This document shows, piece after piece, positions 31,431 to 44,206 of a DNA stretch of 64,000 nt. The stretch spans positions 14,839,184 to 14,903,183 of the forward strand of contig NC_059268.1 in the NCBI RefSeq assembly GCF_017591435.1, in the 5' to 3' direction. This DNA comes from Portunus trituberculatus. Lineage: Eukaryota > Arthropoda > Malacostraca > Decapoda > Portunidae. A program made the position numbers and the translations under genes. Below the pieces are notes generated by a model. It saw only the letters and a program-made list of their open reading frames with translations, had not been told where the DNA came from and searched no databases. The first letter of the stretch is position 1, and each line of letters begins with the position of its first letter.

Positions 31431-31765
31431 GGGTCTTGTCTCATAAGTATCAAATTTACAGTGTTTTTCTTAAGATTACGTGTGTGTGTGTGTGTGTATG
31501 TGTGTGTCCCTAGCAACGTTCCAGTATTTTTTGGAGTACGCCGTGGGTAGTAATGAGATGAAGATAATGTGACACTAACATACACAACATGCATGAACGT
31601 CCAGTGGAATGTTTTAATGTTGACGCCAGATATTAAGCGGGTTTTTGTGTTGTTTTTAGTCAATGTTGGCCTTTTCAACCCTCAGCGGCAACCTAAGTAA
31701 GAGCTCCAGTGCCACAATTACGGAACAAGACAGACTTCTAAAACCATCTGCGCATCGACGCCACT

Positions 31766-31836
<71 letters not shown>
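31401..31836. repeat. (CT)n, short (TG)n and (GA)n
   Basis: CT 31,401-31,430; TG near 31,480-31,507; GA 31,767-31,836. Confidence 0.9.
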
Positions 31837-31838
<2 letters not shown>

Positions 31839-32516
31839 ATAACACAACTAAACCACAAGAATATGAATCAAGCAATTTCTGTACCTTGTAACTTGGATGG
31901 GCAAGCGCAGGACACTGAAGAAAACAGACAGGAGATGACACCCACCAGCGGCCACCAGTAAGTTCCACCGCCCTCTGGATCTTCCATAGGAATGTTTGCA
32001 CCACTGCGTCCTAGAATCAACTGTCACAACGCATGATTATAATAACATACATTCTCGTGGGATCTGAACGTAGCCCCAGTCCAGCTGACGTAGCGGTAAT
32101 GTACCAACACAACACAGCGCTCACAGCCTCTCAGTGATGCCAAATCTTAGTCACTTGGTTCGTTCTCATGGTTCATTGCTTTAATTCTTACTCATAGTGC
32201 TGTTTTTAAGATGCCAAGGCCTTTGAATTCTTTGGAATGTATAAAGTATTCTTTTGGTATATATATAAAGAAAAGATGTAGTTTTATATGAGACGTCTAA
32301 TGGAATTACAAGCCACAAAAGTGTATTTCAGCTCCGCTTAAAAGCTACCAGCGCTGACTCGAATCCTTCAACTGAACCGTGAGTTGCCCTGTTCACCACG
32401 ACACATCAGTTTATGGTCGACGACGTACATACAATAACGGTAAAGGGTGAAGATCTGCGTGTTATTGTTAATTATTCCAGCGTTCATGAGCTACATTACT
32501 TCTTTTCCTCAAATGA

Positions 32517-32565
<49 letters not shown>

Positions 32566-33201
32566 GACGAAGTGACTGACTGCAATGCTTTTTCTTTCCC
32601 TTCCGTTCTCGCTAACCGTATTGCGACTGGTTCGTTACAAAGTTTCCACCACGAGCTCTCACAAATTACCTGCCTCTCCTCTGCCTGCTTTTCTTAGCTC
32701 CGTACCAAAACTCCACACGTGAGCACAGTTTGTTTCCACCTCCCTCGGACGCCTGTGTCGAGCGTGAAAAAAGCGGGTTCCAAAACTTAGCATCATAGTC
32801 CTCTTTTTCGATTAGGTTAGTTTGCCATAACCATCATCCGTGTCACTTGTTTCTCGACAGTTTACCATCGGGGTCTGTTAAGTGTCGTGTCGTGTATCAG
32901 ATAGCTCTTTTTATTTTTGCGAGTATTTTCTATATTTCTAAAAGCTTCATTTTTTTCCCCATTGAATAGTTACGTTGCAGATGAACGAGACTCTCAATTT
33001 AGCGAAGCAGCCCCGTCTAGGTTTACGCAAATGAATATAGATTTTTCCCTAATCGGATTTCCGTTCCATGACGCACGGAATCACAACTACATCCACTCCC
33101 TGCTCCGAATATACAATGAGCAGGATCACTGATGGAGGGAGTTTGCCAGGCACGGACTGTATTAATGGGAGACTGTTTTTATTCTTGAAAAATGCGAGTG
33201 T

Positions 33202-33206
<5 letters not shown>
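31837..33206. other. Unannotated DNA, no gene seen
   Basis: Interrupted only by a (GT)n tract; no recognisable exon. Confidence 0.5.
32519..32563. repeat. (GT)n
   Basis: 45 bp. Confidence 0.93.
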
Positions 33207-33264
<58 letters not shown>

Positions 33265-33586
33265 GTGATGCACAGAGGGACAAGACCTGCCCTTCCTTTA
33301 AGGCCGCAGCATTAGAGAAGCGACGCACTCTACCACATCAGTGACAATCCATTCGAAGGGCGAGGTTCTTCCCCTCTTATCATTAAGCTCCTTAATGCAC
33401 TATTTGGTAAAAATAGAGAGAAAACATCTTCGAGAGCCCGTCCTCCCTCATGAGCGGGTCACGCGTCTTGTTGAAGTGGATTAAAGTTAGTGCTACAATG
33501 TGGGCTGCGGCCCTGCTCCCTCCCTTGTTTGCCAGACTAATGCAACTTAAATGCGGACCCTAGAAAGCGAGCGAGTGAGTGAGCCA

Positions 33587-33648
<62 letters not shown>
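33207..33648. repeat. (TC)n and (GA)n
   Basis: TC 33,207-33,262 and GA 33,591-33,648, in inverted relation about 330 bp apart. Confidence 0.92.
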
Positions 33649-33653
<5 letters not shown>

Positions 33654-34236
33654 GGGAGGGGGAGGGTGGCAGGTTGAATGTATTGCTTAATATCATCAAT
33701 TGACAAGAATGGATTCAATGTCATGAGGGTATTCTTAATTTTTTTTCCTTTCGAATGTTTTCCTTCAAAAACTCCGAATTTTAAAGGATGTGAGTAAATA
33801 TCACTGCCATGAATGACGGTGTGGAAAGTGGAAGGTGGAGGTGTGGGTGGAGTAGGCAGCCCGGCATGCGAGGCGTGATGGCTTGGGAGAGGGACGGGAT
33901 GCAGGAGATACATTTCATGATGGAAAGGTAAAATAACAAACATATGAATGAAAGTCACCATGGATAACTTTTATACAGTGAGCCTTAGGACGCGTCTGCC
34001 TCATGGTGGTGCCGGCGCTGCCTCGCTTCGCGGAAGGATGGGCCCTACATGTGCACTGCTGGTCTATTTATTTAACGAAAGTCTCAAAGGCCCACTGTTT
34101 ATCAGAGCCACATTGTAAAGGACAATTCTGTAAGCTTTATAACATGATTAGTGTATAAAATGGCAGCTTGCACTGATATTCGATAATGAATATCTTTTTT
34201 TCGTAAACCATTTTTATTGCATGCATTGTAAATCTT

Positions 34237-34600
34237 ATGCTCTGTGTGTTGTTAAATCTGCAAATATATTTCTGGAGACAGAATGACCGTAACACAGACG
34301 CTTTCTCCACCCATCACATCAACTACATGGGCAAGAGCACGCAAGCCGCCGCCCTGCTCATCCACGCAAGGCAGGGATGCGTGGACCTCACTCTCCAGCA
34401 GAGAATTCCGCCTGAACATCTCAGACCTGGAGAACCTGGCGACCCTTTAGTTAAGCTCGAGGTGCAGCATAACCTGATTTGTCGACTTCATGTTGACTCG
34501 CACGACCTGTCTGCCGTCCCTGCCAGAGACCCTGGCGCCAGCCAAGCCAAAAGAGAGGGAAGGGGAAGGGACGGCCACGGTCAGAGTGTCTGTTGTTGAG
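34237..34600 (+). other. Possible orphan exon or old coding fragment
   Basis: A GC-rich 120-codon frame (MGKSTQAAALLIHARQ..., IPPEHLRPGEPGDPLVKLE...) stands out from AT-rich flanks. I recognise no family. There is no clear splice acceptor, and a second frame is also partly open. Confidence 0.2.
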
Positions 34601-34633
34601 TTACAGCCCCGCCTTCAGCTTTGTCCCCTCTTC

Positions 34634-34637
<4 letters not shown>

Positions 34638-34687
<50 letters not shown>
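34638..34687. repeat. (TC)n
   Basis: 50 bp. Confidence 0.93.
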
Positions 34688-34688
<1 letters not shown>

Positions 34689-34690
<2 letters not shown>

Positions 34691-36590
34691 TGTGCTTCCA
34701 AGCGGATTTCTACGAGTGGGAGTCCATGTATGGAATCTACCTATTAACTTCCACTATCATCATCTTCCACGAATTCGACTGATCCACGAAAGAGAAACTG
34801 GCAGTGCGTATGCAAAGTTTACCTTTGCTAGTCTAAGGAACGTCCAGCTGGTACTGCTCCTTATCCATATTCACATGAGCTCCTTATTCATAGTTTGTTT
34901 CAGTTTACTGTATGTTTCATGGCTCCAGCAGGAGCTCTCTGTGTTTCTCTCGTTAACATACTTCCCAGCTTTACCTTTCACTATATGTATAGTCTCACAT
35001 GCTTGTTCTGTACACTACTGTAGGAATTTTCCATTGCTGTGGAGGTCCTCGCTCGCTGGATAGCGCGAGCGTCGTTTATATGTAAAATTATTCATAACAT
35101 TCGACCACAGTGCCATAAACATTGCACAATGAACACCACGGACGGTTATGAAACATATTGCTTATACAATCTGCATAACTCTGCTCCACCTGACCTCCCT
35201 GGAGCGTCACTCACGCCAGGGGAGACGAGCAGCCTGCTCCTGTCCACCCACCAAACTTAAGAAACGTGCTTCTACACCGGGGCTCTCAGAATAGATAGAC
35301 AAATAGATAGATAGAGAATATAATATTAATCAAAGCAAGTAAGAGTTTTGGTTCCAGTGCGGGGCAGAGATGACGTCACAGCATTACCAGAACAAGTGGG
35401 TTTATCATATTAATATTTTCATTGATGTTATTATTATTATTATTATTATTTTTAGCGGGTACAAACAGTAGTGATGAGGCACACTTAATCTTCACTATAG
35501 GGCTCTAGGAAGCTATAGGCCTATTTAGCTTCATTGTACACCGTGGTAGTGGTAGTTCTCTCTCTCTCTCTCTCTCAGTATTTGTTTGTTGTGTTTATTT
35601 TTATTTTATTTTTTTGTGCGTGTCTGGCGGCCGGAGGCATTGTAAACAGTGTACACTATGCTATACAATACGAGAGTTAAGACAGAAGGAGGAATTAAAG
35701 ATGGAAAGATGGAAGGATGAAATGAGAAAACAAGAGAGTTCAGGGTTAACACACTAATCATTAAACATACACACATGCACCGTTAGAATTGCTGACACAC
35801 ACACATACACACACCAGTTGAGTTTGTCGAAGTGAAGCGTTAACATCACCACCACCACCACCAGACCCCAACACCATAGTACCACCACCAGCATATTATA
35901 CCATACCACAACATTACCGCCACCACCACAGTGTCACTATTAGAGACCACCACAACCACCATCACTAGACAACCATACCACACTATACAGGTAAATACAA
36001 TACAAATTACATAGGCCTATTGACCACTACCATTATCATTCTCATCACACACACACACACACACATACTTCTTTCTGCACCAAGCTTTTAGCACCATCAG
36101 GGAGCACTATTTAATTAAGGTCAATAGAGTGGTGCCATAGTAGCCGGCTTGGAGGGGCGGGGCGGGCGGCTTCACCTCAGTCCACCTAACTTTGCAGCTT
36201 CGCCATAACACCTTCCTCCTCCTCCTTCTCTCCAGGCTGTATTGTCAGGTATCATTGCTTATCTGGGTAGTTTTTGAGGTCATTGCTTTATTTCTTAGGT
36301 TTTCGTTATATCAGAGTGGAAACAGTTGGATATTTGGGCAAATATGACGGGTAAACAAACAATTGGGAAGAGGTAGTAAGACACCTACCGAAACGATAAT
36401 ATACTCCCAGCGAGATCTAATAGCACTAGTTCAGGGGGTACTTTGAACTTCCCATTAAAGCTAGTTGTGATCTCGCTTTGTGTCTCACGACTCAAGGGGG
36501 CAGTCACAGCCTGCCCTCAAAGACAACTCTCCTTCTTCACATAAAACTACATACACTTACCACACACACACAGATCCTTCACGTAAAATT
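34689..36590. other. Unannotated DNA, no gene seen
   Basis: Holds a short TTA repeat (35,428-35,450), GATA units (35,292-35,313) and CAC/ACC-rich sequence (35,845-35,960). Confidence 0.5.
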
Positions 36591-36599
36591 CAAAATAGC

Positions 36600-37010
36600 G
36601 ACTCCAAATCCAGCCTCGGAGTCCCTCCTGGGGAGGGGACCAGAAATGCCCCCAGGTCGAACTGTTTTCTCGGTGGTGACCCAAAATGTCTTGACACCTC
36701 CCTCAACTTTTTCTTTATCAACTTTGCAACATTCGCGGTCTTAGATATAATTTTCGATCTGTAGAACACCACCTCTCCTCTACTAAACCTCATCTTCTTA
36801 TCCTCACCGAAACACAGCTGTCTCAGGCAACTGACAGTAGTCACTTCTCTGTTTCCTCCTATTTTCTCTACCCTCATTTTCGCTCTACAGCTGGATGTTG
36901 CGTCTATATGCGCAATGACTGAACTTGCTATCGTGCCCACGCTCTCGAATCTTCCGAGTTTTCCACCATCTGGCTTCAACTCAATAGTCACTCTAACTAA
37001 ATTTATCTGT

Positions 37011-37012
<2 letters not shown>
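36600..37012 (+). pseudogene. LINE APE-type endonuclease fragment, broken
   Basis: Reading from 36,728, the frame gives NIRGLRYNFRSVEHHLSSTK, LLILTETQLSQATDSS and AGCCVYMRND, typical of the N-terminal endonuclease of Jockey/CR1-like LINEs (N at the start and E of TETQ are catalytic positions). A stop follows MRND, another follows LQLNSHSN, and the upstream part (LNFFFINF) is in another frame. The 3' side is cut at a (CT)n tract, so only the domain's first half remains. Confidence 0.75.

Positions 37013-37051
<39 letters not shown>
37013..37051. repeat. (CT)n at the cut edge of the LINE endonuclease fragment
   Basis: 39 bp. Confidence 0.9.
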
Positions 37052-37056
<5 letters not shown>

Positions 37057-37586
37057 GTTTGATGTTGCGTAAAGCGAAAATGCAGAAATAAATGAAACTA
37101 GGAAATATAATTCGTTCAGAAACCGAGGCGTGTGGGAGAGAGAAAAAAAACCCATGTGGAAAAAGGAAGGCTGTATGTAACAAAGGGATGGACGGAGGTG
37201 TGATGAATAAATTGGCAGGTAGCGGAAAGGCCCTCGCTCACCAATACTTTCTCTAACACAATATACAAAGCGTGGAAAGTGATCCCTTGACGTACCTGGT
37301 GATGGTGGCGGTGATGCAGATGCTAGTGGTGGTTGTGGGTGGTGGCCGTGGGGGTGGTGGTGGTGGTCGTGGTGTCGTTGTCATTACTGTAATTGCCCAG
37401 ACACCGGTGGCTGGAAACGATAAATTTACGATTAAGAGTTAAGTGGATAATAAACATTCGGTGATTTATGTTTAGGAATTAATTGCTTATATTTTGTATG
37501 CAATAGAATGGAGTGACTATTGGGAGCAAGGGGGAGGTTAAGTAATAATTCTCACTAGCTGCCACACACACACACACACACACACA

Positions 37587-37870
37587 CCGCGTAGTGTAGT
37601 GGTTAGCACGCTCGACTCACACTCGAGAGGGTCCGGGTTCGAATCCCGGAGGCGGCGAGGCAAATGGGCAAGCCTCTTAATGTGTGGCCCCTGTTCACCT
37701 AGCAGTAAATAGGTACGGGATGTAACTCGAGGGGTTGTGGCCTCGCTTTCCTGGTGTGTGGAGTGTGTTGTGGTCTCAGTCCTACCCGAAGATCGGTTTA
37801 TGAGCTCTGAGCTCGCTCCGTAATGGGGAAGACTGGCTGGGTGACCAGCAGACGACCGAGGAGGTGAATC
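37587..37870 (+). mobile_element. tRNA-derived SINE, copy 2 (different head)
   Basis: Head with TAGTGTAGTGGTTAGCACG A box, arm CTCGA-CTCACAC-TCGAG (anticodon CAC) and B box GGTTCGAATCC. From about 60 bp on, the body matches copy 1 (CTGTTCACCTAGCAGTAAAT, CCGAAGATCGG, GAGCTCTGAGCTCG), while the heads differ. Also flanked by (CA)n at both ends. Confidence 0.85.
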
Positions 37871-38902
37871 ACACACACAGTTGCATAACGAGCGAGTTCC
37901 CAATGTTCTGAACTTCCAGCACAGTTTCCTGAGCCTTCGTTAACTAAGTGATTAGCCTTCCTGCCTCACAAGGTGCACGTCCGCGGCGCCGTCCTTAGGT
38001 GGAGCAGTAAGTCTATTTCAGCGTCCTGCGTTCTCCTCCCCCTCCCCCTTCTATTCCTAGCCACGTGTCCGCTGCTACGCCCTGGCTTAACGCAAACACT
38101 ATTCCCAGCCTCCGCTCCTCATCCTCTAGTTAATTACACTGGATTCATAGCCTTGTAGAGAATCACTAAATTTGCTCCGTGTAATTTTTAAAGTCTCCAT
38201 CCCCTCCCCTTCCCGGATCACACGGTCCATTCACTCGGCATTCAGTGAATTATCAACTTTTGCAATTTAAACTTCTGCCATCACAGAGGACGGACGGGCA
38301 ATGTGACGGAAAACTCTTATAGATGGCTTTTGGCGGCGTCACTGTCTGCTCGCCTCCCGCTGCTGATGACGAGTGCTTGGGTTTACAAGAATTCGTCACG
38401 AGAGGCTTATGAAAGGAGGAAGAAAAAATGTATCTTAGCAAAAGAGGAGATACACATCAACGTGAATGACGGTACGTTATATGTAGACTTAATATAACGG
38501 ATTAATCTGGACAAGTAATCTCTCTAACTTCCTTTCCATCATTCTGTACTTATTCGACAAGGAACACCTCTTTCCTCCATCCTCCCACGCCACGGTCACC
38601 ACAGCCACAGCCCTCCATCATTTAGGCTTGTCACGCAGCCTCTCACCATCTCACACGTCCCCACCACCTGCCATCAATCACTTCACACGACTACCATCCT
38701 CCATCTCTAACCACATGTAATCACGTCTTCCATTCGCGCCCTTTCTCTCGTAATCTTAACCAAACTTTAATTGCCTCTGATTGCCTCGTCTGGATACACG
38801 AGAACGATAACGGTTTAGTGGGAGAAAAATTCGCCTTTCACAAAACGGCTATGTGAGATATGTTACTAGTAGCTATATACTAGTCTAGTACCTACGGATA
38901 AA

Positions 38903-38908
<6 letters not shown>

Positions 38909-38955
<47 letters not shown>
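38909..38955. repeat. (CT)n
   Basis: 47 bp. Confidence 0.93.
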
Positions 38956-38960
<5 letters not shown>

Positions 38961-39738
38961 CATAAGTCTGAAAGCCTAATGAGATTAGCGTCACAGGTAG
39001 CGCTAATTAGAACAGGTAATAGAATTCACCCCGGAAGTGGCTATCCTGCATGCCGGGGAGGGGGACAAGACACAGAAAGACGGGCTGACAACGGTGACAG
39101 GGCACTAAAGTGGATTTTTAGGGAAGAGTTCTCTCTCTCTCTCTCTCTTGTACAATTTATTAATGTTAAGATTAAGGAGATATTTTTGGGTATCCCGTAT
39201 CCAATTATCCACTCAGCTATCTAATTTAGGGTCATACATTTACAGTACAAGTGTCAGACAGTCAGCTCCCAGTATGACTAGAGAAGTTGCGAGTATACAA
39301 AGCTCAATTGGGAGTCAGCCCTGTATCAAAGTGTCATTGTCGTCTATTGCTCACGAGGACACTGTACACTGCTAAAGCGTCACTGTCACTCCTGAGGCCG
39401 AACCTTCAAGAAGATAGAAACTACAAATATGGAGGCAGAATGAAAGAAGAAAGAAAAGGTGAGAAAATAGAAGGCGAAGGAGCAACAGCACCAGTAGGAG
39501 GAAAAGGAGGAGGAGCTGGGGATATCCGCTCACCTCATCCCAATAAGCAAAAGTTTGTCCAGCCTCAATACCTAGGGAGTGGTGTGGTCCATACTGATGA
39601 CGCCGTGGCCGGGACAGTGGGGGTGGTAGGGCGGTACTGGCTGGGCAGCTGATGAGGGGACTGAGAGGAGCATGGAATTGAAGCCCGCACAGAAGAAATA
39701 GGAAAAAAAGAAACTGATATGAGAACGAATATTGCTTT

Positions 39739-39740
<2 letters not shown>

Positions 39741-39811
<71 letters not shown>
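39741..39811. repeat. (AT)n
   Basis: 71 bp; a (GA)n run follows at 39,954-39,990. Confidence 0.95.
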
Positions 39812-39817
<6 letters not shown>

Positions 39818-39949
39818 TACGTCTACCCCTCCTCCACAGGGTGCTATGATGACAACCCGCAACTGTGGTCCGAATAAGGACTGGCAGAGTGGCAGGATGA
39901 CAGGGCCTAATCAGAAGGAAAAAGAGGAAGAGGAGGAAAGCAAAGAAAC

Positions 39950-39992
<43 letters not shown>

Positions 39993-40250
39993 GATAATTG
40001 AGCTATATTTTATATAACTAATGAAATGTGTACTACCACTTTTACCTTCATATTATGTTAGGATTCTTGGATTTTCAACCCAAGAAATTTGATCCATGTG
40101 TTTTGCTCAACCCGCCAAGCTTTTATCTGAATATCTGGCCTTCAGACCTGCACCTATACTCAAGGAAATACAGTACATACACACATACATTATATTCAAA
40201 GTTTTAATATAATATATTAAATAAAACTATAAACATCCATTATATCTCAA

Positions 40251-40256
40251 TTTATT
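40251..40256 (-). promoter_or_regulatory. Polyadenylation signal of the long isoform
   Basis: AATAAA on the minus strand, about 390 bp after the stop at 40,648, in AT-rich 3' flank. Other weaker variants are present nearer the stop. Confidence 0.4.
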
Positions 40257-40647
40257 TTTCCCCTTACATAAGTTTATGTATATGAAGAACAAGGTGAGGA
40301 ATTGAGGGGCCAGCAGATCAAAGGGTACTGGCCATTAGCACTAGCCTCCACCCAATGCTACTTTGAAGGAGGGTTAGTCAAGAGCAGTGAAGTTACTTGT
40401 TGGTCACATTTATATGGCCTTTTATATCACAAAGAATCTGAAGCACATCATTGCAATAACAGTTGTGCCAGCTATTCAAAGGAAAAAGTTCTATAGGAAT
40501 TCTTTCACGCAATTACTGGTCATACTTCATCAGCCATTCATTCTCATGGAAAGCTTTGACATAAATGTATATCTTCATTATCTACAAAAGCTTACATACA
40601 CCATCTTCTATATTATTTATCTCCACATCATTCAGCCAACAATAAAA

Positions 40648-42179
40648 CTATGATAACTCAGCCAACATAATGTGAAGTTCCTCATCCAATCTCTGGCGTC
40701 TCCGCTTCTCTGCAGCAAGCAACTCTTCAGATTGTTCTAATTTAGTCTTCAGTGCACTCACACCCTTCCTGAGAGTGGCATGTTTTTGCTCATGCTTTTG
40801 TGTTCTATTTTTAAGTTTTATTAATCTTTTCTCACTGTCATTCTTTTCATCATCTGCCTCACTCTCCTCTTGCTCAGATTCACTCCACACAGGTTCTTGT
40901 ATGTCAGGCAATTGTTCAGAATCTTTTTCCTCTTCTCCATTGGCATCAAGTTTCCTTTTCTTTTTCTTCTTAAGTTTTATTGGCTTTTTGGTGGTATCAT
41001 CAAGCCACCATTCTTCACCCTCTTCTTTCTCTCTAGGAATTTCCTCCTCATCAGAATCATCTGATTCATCAGAATCATCTTCATCTTCACTACTGTCATC
41101 TTCATCATCAGATGCTTTGAAAGCTGATGCCATTTCATCAAGTTCTCTCTTAGTCTTAAAGTACATTTCTCGCTCAGTCTTCATGTCATGACAACATTTT
41201 GTCATTCTGTCCCTTAATGCTTTCCTTTCCTCTCGTGTTCTTTCTTCTTTGGATTTTACATTATTAAGTTTGTTAGTCGCCAGCTTGATGTCTCTTTCTA
41301 TTCTTCGTGCAGCATTTATAGCTCTTTTTTCTGCTGCCTTCTCTTCATCTTCCTCTTCTGTTTCTTCTTCAGATTCTTCAGATTCCTCCTCACTTTCTTC
41401 CTCCTCTTCATCATCCTCATCATCGTCATCATCATCTTCTTCCTCCTCTTTGAAGCTTTCCATTTTATGAACTGATGAAGCAAAGCTTCTGCGGGAACCT
41501 GATTTTGATGGCATGGGGAAAGGTCTCCTATCACCATCCTCTGTTGGTGATGAAGGTGGTGGTGGAGTGAAGTCTATAGGATCTGTCTGCACACCAACAA
41601 TTTCTATGTCTGGGAGCTCAATACACTGTTCCTTCTGCAGAGCCTTAAATTTCTTTTCATAATAGTTGCTACGGAGCTCCCATTCTGAAGCAGAATTTTC
41701 AGCCACAAGTAACTTTTGGTTAACTTCATTGTATTTGTTTGTATAGTCCTCAGCTTGTTTCTTGTATGAATCTACTTGACCTTTAAGGTTATTAATTTCA
41801 GTCTCTAATGTATCTAACTCGGAGAAATCCAAAACTTCATCTTCATGCATTCGTAACTTACTCATAGATTTTTCTAACTTTGGCACAATTTCATCTGCTT
41901 CACCATTAGTCATTGGCTTTGGATCATTAATACCTGCACTTTTTAGTTGTCTTTTCAGTCTTTTTACTTCTGCTTGTAATGCAGCTATGTCAATTTTATA
42001 GATCTTGCTTTCTCTTTCAAGTTTCTTTCTATTCTTAATCTCATCTTCAAGTTGTCCTTTGGTAGCCTGCAGGTCGTCCCTCATCTTATCAATATCTTCT
42101 TCCTCATCTGAGGAGGACGGAATGCTTTCCAGTTTGTTGATATTTTCCATAGTAAGTTGACGCCGAAGCTTCTTCACAC
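40648..42179 (-). CDS. Last exon (22): coiled coil, acidic tracts, C-terminal coiled coil
   Basis: 1,532 bp from acceptor ttcttcttttag to the TAG after HIMLAELS; about 510 residues. Residues 1-25 are basic, GVKKLRRQLTMEN. Residues about 30-190 form a heptad-rich coiled coil (LEDEIKNRKKLERESKIY, LKGQVDSYKKQAEDY). About 195-240 is a Pro/Ser linker with PPPPPSS. About 245-295 is almost pure Asp/Glu with Ser, then Arg/Lys-rich helix, a second acidic stretch, EEWWLDDTTKKPIKLKKKKK, EPVWSESEQEE, and a final coiled coil from about residue 450. The WW and VW motifs in acidic context echo the upstream cassettes. The Lys-rich run could be a nuclear or actin/lipid-binding patch. Confidence 0.92.
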
Positions 42180-42418
42180 CTAAAAGAAGAATATTTTAGT
42201 TGATCACTCCATTCTCTAGTATCAAGCATATATCCATGCAGCCAAATGGATAAGGAGATTGAATCATATGAATAATTCTAATACTGTACTTTGCAAAACG
42301 TAAATCAACAGATACATGCTTATTCTTCTGCATGATACTTGGCTCATGATCTAGTATTACAGTTTAAATAGGTAATCATGTTCAATAGATACATGATTTA
42401 GATCCCACAAATACCCAC

Positions 42419-42539
42419 CTAGAGCCCTGAAGCATGGCTTACTCCTGTCATTGGTCTTGACCTTACGCAACTTCACACCTCGATGGATTTCATGAAGCAG
42501 CTGATTGTGGGCCATGGGCTTCTCCGATTCATAGACAAA
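42419..42539 (-). CDS. Exon 21, WH2-2
   Basis: 121 bp. Encodes FVYESEKPMAHNQLLHEI then HRGVKLRKVKTNDRSKPCF. LLHEIHRGVKLRKV is a full WH2 core (L-L-x-x-I-x-x-G-x-x-L-R-K-V). Exits in phase 1 and joins the last exon as Gly-Val-Lys-Lys-Leu-Arg-Arg, which may act as a third, partial basic WH2-like motif. Acceptor ggttatttcag, donor gtgggtattt. Confidence 0.88.
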
Positions 42540-42662
42540 CTGAAATAACCATATAGGAAGGAGATAAAATATGGACGTGGAACTATGTAGTGAATTATAA
42601 AAGGAATAACTTAATCTTTTAGAATGGTCACAATCTTCTGTTAATCTTAAAGACAAACTCAC

Positions 42663-42752
42663 CTTGCCACCTTTCCCTCTGGAGTTTGGAAGCATCGGGG
42701 TGGATCTGTCCATTTTGTCACAGGAGGACAAGCGTCGAAGCTTAATACCACT
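42663..42752 (-). CDS. Exon 20, second half of WH2-1
   Basis: 90 bp, phase 0. Begins SGIKLRRLSS, completing LLRDIESGIKLRRL, the WH2 helix plus LKKV-type basic motif. Continues CDKMDRSTPMLPNSRGKGGK. Acceptor taatctgcag, donor gtgagtttg. The domain is split between two exons at its Gly turn. Confidence 0.85.
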
Positions 42753-42861
42753 CTGCAGATTAATTAAAATGGAGATGAAATTGACATGTGAAAACTGTGT
42801 TGCTTAAGGAGTAAAAGAATGGTATATATGTAAATGTGCAGTAATGTATTTGTTATCCTTG

Positions 42862-43054
42862 TAAAATGTAAATGGAACAGACTCAGTAATCATGTTGTTA
42901 GTGCTGAATCAATGAGGAGCTTTAAAAGAAGATTAGACAAATTTATGGATGGGGATGATAAATGCAAATAAGTAGCTTTGCTTATATAAGGACTGCCATA
43001 TGTAGGCCTGACAGCCTCTTGCAGCTTCCCTCTTTTCTTATGTTCTTATGTTCT
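42862..43054 (+). mobile_element. LINE 3' fragment with TTATGTTC tail
   Basis: Encodes only the last 33 residues of a LINE ORF, including WNRLSNHVVSAESM and SFKRRLDKFMDGDD then TAA, aligning by eye with the end of the larger LINE fragment (VWNGLSEEVVSARSVHSFKG). A short 3' UTR follows and ends in two TTATGTTC units, a CR1-like tail. Lies in the intron between poly-proline/WH2 exons. Confidence 0.75.
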
Positions 43055-43238
43055 AGAATCATTGCCTGGTATGTACTACAACTAAATAGTGAAAAGGTAC
43101 TGATTCTAACAAAATATGAGAGGCATCCACAATTGTGTCTGATGCTTTTTTGTGGGATAATCATATGTAGCTCATCATAAAGAAATAAAAAAAAGAGAAA
43201 ATAAAGATATGTTAGTTGTATGGTAAAAACATCTTCAC

Positions 43239-43418
43239 CTCAATATCTCGCAGTAGTCCATTCCAGTCAGGGCGTGATCGGGCGGCCTTTTTAAGTTGAT
43301 CAAGTTTTTGTTTCTTGGCAACAGAAGTTGGCCTCTTTGGATGGCTCCCAGGCTGGGGAGGTGGTGGTGGTGGTGGTCCAGGCATTGGGGGAGGTGGCGG
43401 AGGTCCTGAACCATCATC
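43239..43418 (-). CDS. Exon 19, poly-proline and first half of WH2-1
   Basis: 180 bp, phase 0, 60 residues. Starts DDGSG, then two proline runs (six, then seven prolines separated by MPG), a basic linker PKRPTSVAKKQKLDQL, and ends RPDWNGLLRDIE, the amphipathic helix of a WH2 domain. Acceptor ttaatttatag, donor gtgaagatg. Confidence 0.85.
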
Positions 43419-43660
43419 CTATAAATTAATATACCAATTTATATTATGTTTATTTGCTAGAGAAGTGTCATCTTGTAACCTTGTAAACATGTCATAAAGG
43501 AATACTTACAACTTTTCATCATTTGTACAAAGGACACATAAACATTTCCTGACAGTGTTAAGATATCACCTTTTCATACCAAACAGTATTAAAGGACAAT
43601 GAGCCGAGTCATGAGCATACACTAAGTTGAGTTGTGTGATACATACAATAGTACCCATTT

Positions 43661-43761
<101 letters not shown>

Positions 43762-44206
43762 ATGCGGAATGTACATTAACAAAAAGGAAAACAAATGAAA
43801 GATCAACATGAATGCAGCTCAGACCATGTGCGTACACTACTACAACTCGGTAAATAAACACACACAAACACAGGATTACAGTGGCAGGAGGGAAGGACAT
43901 GAGATGAGTGAAGGACATCAAGTATTGTGCATTGTCAGAATGGTGCACAAATATGTCAATGTTAGCCTAGTGAATAAACTGAAATCTTGATAGCAAGCAA
44001 AAATTCTAATTTTAATATGTTACAGTATCTAGATTAATGTTAAAAATATTGCACATTCTTTGAAAAATAAGAATATAAGAAAAAATGATCTAATGTATGT
44101 CAAGGTGAGTCATCTTAATTATGAAAAAATTGTATACATTTCTACGGCTTTCTGTATATTTTATTTGTGTTAGATCCGTAATGTGTTGTTGTCGCTGTAT
44201 ACTTGC

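Larger units (their letters stand above)
37880..40250. other. 3' flank of the WH2 gene
   Basis: Microsatellites and unique sequence. The stretch at 39,000-39,120 is GC-richer. No exon recognised. Confidence 0.5.

Noticed and set aside
37587..37655. Second tRNA-Val(CAC) gene
   Set aside because: A and B boxes and anticodon arm are present, but it is the head of a SINE with the same body as the first.
40775..41470. Ser/Phe-rich plus-strand frames over the last exon
   Set aside because: They are antisense shadows of the acidic and coiled-coil coding sequence on the minus strand.
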